Positions 5,530-7,647 of a stretch of DNA of 7,647 nucleotides are shown here, in pieces (positions within the stretch are counted from its first letter, which is position 1; the number at the start of each line of letters is the position of its first letter). The notes beneath the pieces were generated by a model, which ran no database searches, was not told the DNA's origin, and worked only from the letters and a program-made list of their open reading frames with translations. Both the position numbers and the translations under genes were made by a program. Origin of the DNA: an uncultured Lachnospiraceae bacterium (lineage in GTDB: Bacteria > Bacillota > Clostridia > Lachnospirales > Lachnospiraceae); contig CAJTLU010000027.1 of assembly GCA_910577175.1 (NCBI GenBank), positions 1-7,647 of the forward strand. The letters are read 5' to 3'.

Positions 5530-5558
5530 TTGCAAACTTTTCCATTTTTAGGTATAAT
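5530..5558 (+). promoter_or_regulatory. Strong promoter of the ABC-F gene (TTGCAA-17-TATAAT)
   Basis: TTGCAA at 5530-5535 and a perfect TATAAT at 5553-5558 are separated by exactly 17 bp. The predicted start is near 5565, giving a leader of about 53 nt that consists mostly of the hairpin at 5570-5599 and the ribosome binding site. Confidence 0.75.
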
Positions 5559-5569
5559 AGGTCTGTTTT

Positions 5570-5599
5570 GGTGCGGATATACCTTCACAGGGGCGCACC
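5570..5599 (+). promoter_or_regulatory. Leader hairpin directly before the ABC-F ribosome binding site
   Basis: GGTGCG (5570-5575) pairs with CGCACC (5594-5599), and within the loop CCT (5582-5584) can pair with AGG (5589-5591). The stem ends 2 nt before AAAGGA (5602-5607), the ribosome binding site. It may stabilise the 5' end or control translation; there is no T-run, so it is not a terminator. Confidence 0.4.
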
Positions 5600-5617
5600 G
5601 GAAAGGATTTTTATCTT

Positions 5618-7171
5618 ATGAGTATTTTATGTGTTACTGATTTAAGCCACGGGTTTGGCGACCGCACCTTATTAAAGAATGTTTCATTCCGCTTATTGAA
5701 GGGAGAGCATGTAGGTCTTGTCGGCGCCAATGGGGAAGGAAAGTCTACCTTCTTAAATATTATTACCGGAAAGCTGATGCCGGATGAAGGAAAGGTCGAG
5801 TGGGCAAAGGATGTCCGTGTCGGCTACCTCGACCAGCATTCGGTCCTGACGCCGGGTATTACCATCCGTGACGTACTAAAGTCCGCATTTGAGTTTCTCT
5901 ATGAGGTAGAGGCGCGCATGACAGAGCTTTGTGCTGCAATGGCTGATGCCGAGGACGGAGAACTGCCTGCCATGATGGAAGAGTTTGGCAATATCCAGGA
6001 TTTGCTGGATGTTCACGACTTCTATATTCTTGACTCCAAAATTGAAGAAATTGCCCGTGCATTCGGACTGGACGCAATCGGCTTAGATACCGATGTCACC
6101 GCCCTTTCCGGCGGACAGCGTACAAAGGTCCTGCTTGCAAAGCTTCTTTTGGAAAAGCCGGATATCCTGCTCTTGGACGAGCCCACTAATTATCTGGATG
6201 CAGAACATATTGAATGGCTAAGACGCTATCTTACCGAATACGAGAATGCTTTTATTCTGATTTCACACGATATCCCGTTCTTAAACAGCGTGATTAACCT
6301 GGTTTATCATGTGGAAAACAGCGAACTGACCCGCTATGTTGGCGACTATACAAAATTTGAAGAGGTTTACGCGGTAAAGAAAGCCCAGCTAGAGGCTGCC
6401 TATAAACGCCAGCAGCAGGAAATCAGTGAACTGAAGGACTTTGTTGCCCGCAATAAGGCAAGAGTTTCCACCAGAAATATGGCAATGTCCCGTCAGAAAA
6501 AGCTGGACAAAATGGAGGTTATTGAACTGGCTGCGGAGCGTCCAAAACCGGAGTTTCACTTCCAGGAAGCACGTGCTGCCAGCCGCTATATTTTCCAGAC
6601 AGAAGGTCTGGTCATCGGCTATGACGAACCGCTCTCCCGTCCCATCACAATCCATATGGAGCGCGGTGAAAAGCTGGTATTCAAAGGAGCAAACGGCATC
6701 GGAAAAACGACCCTGCTAAAAAGCATCCTTGGTATTATCCCGCCGCTCTCTGGTAAAGTTCTCCTTGGTGACTACCTGTATCCGGGTTATTTTGAACAGG
6801 AAATGACCGGCGCAAAGAATAATACCTGTATTGAAGAGCTCTGGCAGAGCTTCCCGTCCTATACACAGTATGAAATCCGTTCCGCGCTTGCTAAGTGCGG
6901 CTTGACGACAAAACATATTGAAAGCCAGGTACGTGTGCTTTCCGGCGGAGAGCAGGCAAAAGTACGTCTTTGCAAGCTGATTAATAAGGAGACTAATGTC
7001 CTTCTTCTGGACGAGCCGACCAACCACCTTGATGTCGATGCCAAAGACGAACTGAAACGTGCTTTAACCGCTTATAAGGGCAGCATTCTCTTAATCTGCC
7101 ATGAACCGGAGTTTTATGCGGACTTTGCAACCAGAGTGCTGGACTGCGGTATGTGGTCAACAAAGGCATAG
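5618..7171 (+). CDS. ABC-F family ATPase (YbiT/YkpA-like), ribosome-associated
   Basis: The 517-residue soluble protein has two ABC domains and no membrane segments. Domain 1 has Walker A GANGEGKST (36-44), signature LSGGQ (163-167), Walker B LLLDEP (184-189) and switch His217 in LISHD. Domain 2 has GANGIGKTT (357-365), LSGGEQ (441-446), LLLDEP (462-467) and His495 in LICHEPEF, with Glu where Asp is usual. The charged linker (about 245-320; KKAQLEAAYKRQQQ...) corresponds to the ABC-F segment that reaches toward the ribosomal P-site tRNA. Both catalytic Glu (188, 466) are present. ABC-F proteins bind the E site and affect translation; some protect against antibiotics. This one looks like the housekeeping YbiT/YkpA branch rather than a known resistance type, but I cannot exclude the latter. 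AAAGGA (5602-5607) lies 10 nt before the ATG. The gene has its own strong promoter and is followed by a hairpin. Confidence 0.93.
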   Translation: MSILCVTDLSHGFGDRTLLKNVSFRLLKGEHVGLVGANGEGKSTFLNIITGKLMPDEGKVEWAKDVRVGYLDQHSVLTPGITIRDVLKSAFEFLYEVEARMTELCAAMADAEDGELPAMMEEFGNIQDLLDVHDFYILDSKIEEIARAFGLDAIGLDTDVTALSGGQRTKVLLAKLLLEKPDILLLDEPTNYLDAEHIEWLRRYLTEYENAFILISHDIPFLNSVINLVYHVENSELTRYVGDYTKFEEVYAVKKAQLEAAYKRQQQEISELKDFVARNKARVSTRNMAMSRQKKLDKMEVIELAAERPKPEFHFQEARAASRYIFQTEGLVIGYDEPLSRPITIHMERGEKLVFKGANGIGKTTLLKSILGIIPPLSGKVLLGDYLYPGYFEQEMTGAKNNTCIEELWQSFPSYTQYEIRSALAKCGLTTKHIESQVRVLSGGEQAKVRLCKLINKETNVLLLDEPTNHLDVDAKDELKRALTAYKGSILLICHEPEFYADFATRVLDCGMWSTKA

Positions 7172-7201
7172 AAAACCTATATTCGAACTCTTATAAAACT
7201 A

Positions 7202-7242
7202 AAGCGGTGAAGCCTGTCTGCGCAAAGAGAGCTTCACCGCTT
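7202..7242 (+). terminator. Terminator of the ABC-F gene
   Basis: AAGCGGTGAAGC (7202-7213) and GCTTCACCGCTT (7231-7242) form a perfect 12-bp stem with a 17-nt loop, in which TCT/AGA can extend pairing. It starts 30 nt after the stop and is followed by the T-rich TTATTGTTTCCTTT. Confidence 0.75.
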
Positions 7243-7256
7243 ATTGTTTCCTTTAT

Positions 7257-7296
7257 GATAAAATTTGATAAAATTTCTATACGATTCTATACAATA
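7257..7296. repeat. Two adjacent tandem 10-bp duplications
   Basis: GATAAAATTT occurs twice exactly (7257-7266, 7267-7276), followed at once by CTATACGATT and CTATACAATA (7277-7286, 7287-7296), which differ at two positions. The 40-bp A/T-rich tract sits between two opposing terminators and shows no coding potential. Confidence 0.75.
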
Positions 7297-7330
7297 AAAA
7301 GGGACTGCGCTTTTATGCAACAGCCCCTTT
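7296..7330 (-). terminator. Terminator of the tRNA cluster
   Basis: On the minus strand AAAGGGGCTG (7330-7321) pairs with CAGTCCCTTT (7307-7298), with one G-U pair, followed by a T-run (complement of 7296-7300). It begins 7 nt past tRNA-Arg and faces the ABC-F terminator. Confidence 0.8.
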
Positions 7331-7336
7331 CAGGGA

Positions 7337-7410
7337 CGTGCGTGAGAAGATTCGAACTCCCGACACCTTGGTCCGTAGCCAAGTGCTCTATCCAGCTGAG
7401 CTACACGCAC
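7337..7410 (-). tRNA. tRNA-Arg (anticodon ACG)
   Basis: The 74-nt gene folds as a full cloverleaf: acceptor GTGCGTG/CACGCAC, D stem GCTC/GAGC, anticodon stem CTTGG/CCAAG with loop CTACGGA, and T arm with TTCGAAT. The anticodon ACG (to ICG) reads CGU/CGC/CGA after A34 deamination by TadA. The discriminator is G. The genomic 3' sequence continues TCC, so CCA is not encoded. It is the last gene of the visible minus-strand tRNA cluster and is followed by a terminator. Confidence 0.97.
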
Positions 7411-7417
7411 ATAATAT

Positions 7418-7435
7418 AAAACTGTATGCAGTTTT
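7418..7435. repeat. Perfect mini-hairpin between tRNA-Leu and tRNA-Arg
   Basis: AAAACTG (7418-7424), TATG loop, CAGTTTT (7429-7435) form a 7-bp perfect inverted repeat in the 33-nt spacer. It could aid processing of the tRNA transcript or act as a weak terminator; the stem is short and A/T-rich. Confidence 0.5.
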
Positions 7436-7443
7436 CACTGCAA

Positions 7444-7529
7444 TGCCGCAGACCGGAATCGAACCGGTACGGGAGATTAGTCCCGCAGGATTTTAAGTCC
7501 TGTGCGTCTGCCTGTTCCGCCACTGCGGC
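7444..7529 (-). tRNA. tRNA-Leu (anticodon UAA)
   Basis: The 86-nt class II tRNA has acceptor GCCGCAG/CTGCGGC, anticodon stem CAGGA/TCCTG with loop CTTAAAA (anticodon TAA), a long variable arm with CGGGA/TCCCG pairing, and a T arm ACCGG/CCGGT with loop TTCGATT. The long variable arm and A discriminator agree with leucine identity. CCA is not encoded (the next bases are TTG). Confidence 0.97.
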
Positions 7530-7532
7530 ACA

Positions 7533-7554
7533 ACTTACACCAGGGAATGTAAGT
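7533..7554. repeat. Perfect inverted repeat between tRNA-Val and tRNA-Leu
   Basis: ACTTACA (7533-7539) and TGTAAGT (7548-7554) form a 7-bp stem with an 8-nt loop, 3 nt upstream of the 5' end of tRNA-Leu. It may be a processing hairpin in the tRNA precursor. Confidence 0.45.
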
Positions 7555-7593
7555 CTTTTGCCTTTTCAGGCCGGCGAATCCGTAAGAATTCTA

Positions 7594-7647
7594 TGGGGCC
7601 TATAGGGCTCGAACCTATGACCCTCTGCTTGTAAGGCAGATGCTCTC
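7594..7647 (-). tRNA. tRNA-Val (anticodon UAC), 5' end outside the window
   Basis: The 3' 54 nt are present: D-stem 3' half GAGC, anticodon stem TCTGC/GCAGA with loop CTTACAA (anticodon TAC), T arm ATAGG/CCTAT with loop TTCGAGC, acceptor 3' half AGGCCCC and discriminator A. CCA is not encoded (TAG follows). The 5' acceptor strand and the start of the D arm lie beyond the right edge. The anticodon sets the assignment as valine; on the plus strand the same bases read TGT, but the T arm fixes the minus orientation. Confidence 0.93.

Larger units (their letters stand above)
5233..5617. other. 385-bp divergent intergenic region between TerC and ABC-F genes
   Basis: No credible coding sequence is present. 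From left to right it holds a purine-rich TerC leader, a weak minus-strand promoter candidate (5347-5375), a plus-strand promoter-like site (5406-5435), a perfect hairpin with T-run (5453-5480), the ABC-F promoter (5530-5558) and a leader hairpin (5570-5599). I looked for the yybP-ykoY manganese riboswitch common upstream of TerC-like genes and could not recognise it. Confidence 0.6.

Noticed and set aside
5571..5621. Possible GTG-start leader peptide of 16 codons whose TGA overlaps the ABC-F ATG
   Set aside because: The stop/start overlap is attractive, but the only AGG before it lies upstream of the predicted transcription start and GTG without a binding site is weak.
5449..5640. 63-codon plus-strand frame with a hydrophobic stretch upstream of the ABC-F gene
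   Set aside because: Its start lies in the terminator hairpin and it spans the ABC-F promoter and ribosome binding site; no ribosome binding site of its own at normal distance.
7153..7419. 88-codon plus-strand frame running over the terminators and tRNA-Arg
   Set aside because: It overlaps two hairpin terminators and a clear tRNA on the other strand, so it cannot be a functional gene.

Overview
The window looks like a chromosomal stretch of a Gram-positive Firmicute, most likely a Clostridia/Lachnospiraceae-type gut anaerobe. This is inferred from strong AGGAGG-like ribosome binding sites, A/T-rich intergenic DNA with TTGNNN/TATAAT promoters, hairpin-plus-T-run terminators, and the resemblance of the proteins to clostridial families. 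No species can be named from the sequence alone.

Left edge (1-427): the 5' part of a large serine recombinase gene, reading left out of the window. It is probably the terminal gene of an integrative element, whose boundary would then lie in the A/T-rich gap 428-679. Next comes a c-di-GMP protein (680-2446, +) with a degenerate GGDEF domain, an intact EAL phosphodiesterase domain and a short PAS-like tail.

Middle (2493-5232): four genes on the minus strand. Read in transcription order from the right they are a TerC-family membrane protein (5232-4414), a 66-residue Asn/Ser/Gln-rich repeat protein (4347-4147) followed by a perfect hairpin terminator, a single-domain rhodanese (4021-3722), and a THUMP-domain rRNA methyltransferase (3650-2493). 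The last two may form one transcript.

Right part (5233-7647): a 385-bp divergent intergenic region holds a promoter-like site, an orphan terminator-like hairpin and the strong promoter of an ABC-F ATPase (5618-7171, +). The ABC-F gene converges on a minus-strand tRNA cluster, tRNA-Val(UAC, cut by the window edge), tRNA-Leu(UAA) and tRNA-Arg(ACG), which ends in its own terminator.

The functional themes are translation (ABC-F ATPase, 23S rRNA methyltransferase, tRNAs), c-di-GMP signalling and metal export, beside a mobile-element edge. I see no obvious multi-gene novel system. The least explained items are the Asn-rich repeat protein, the orphan promoter/hairpin unit at 5406-5480, the hairpin in the ABC-F leader, and the possible element boundary at 428-679.
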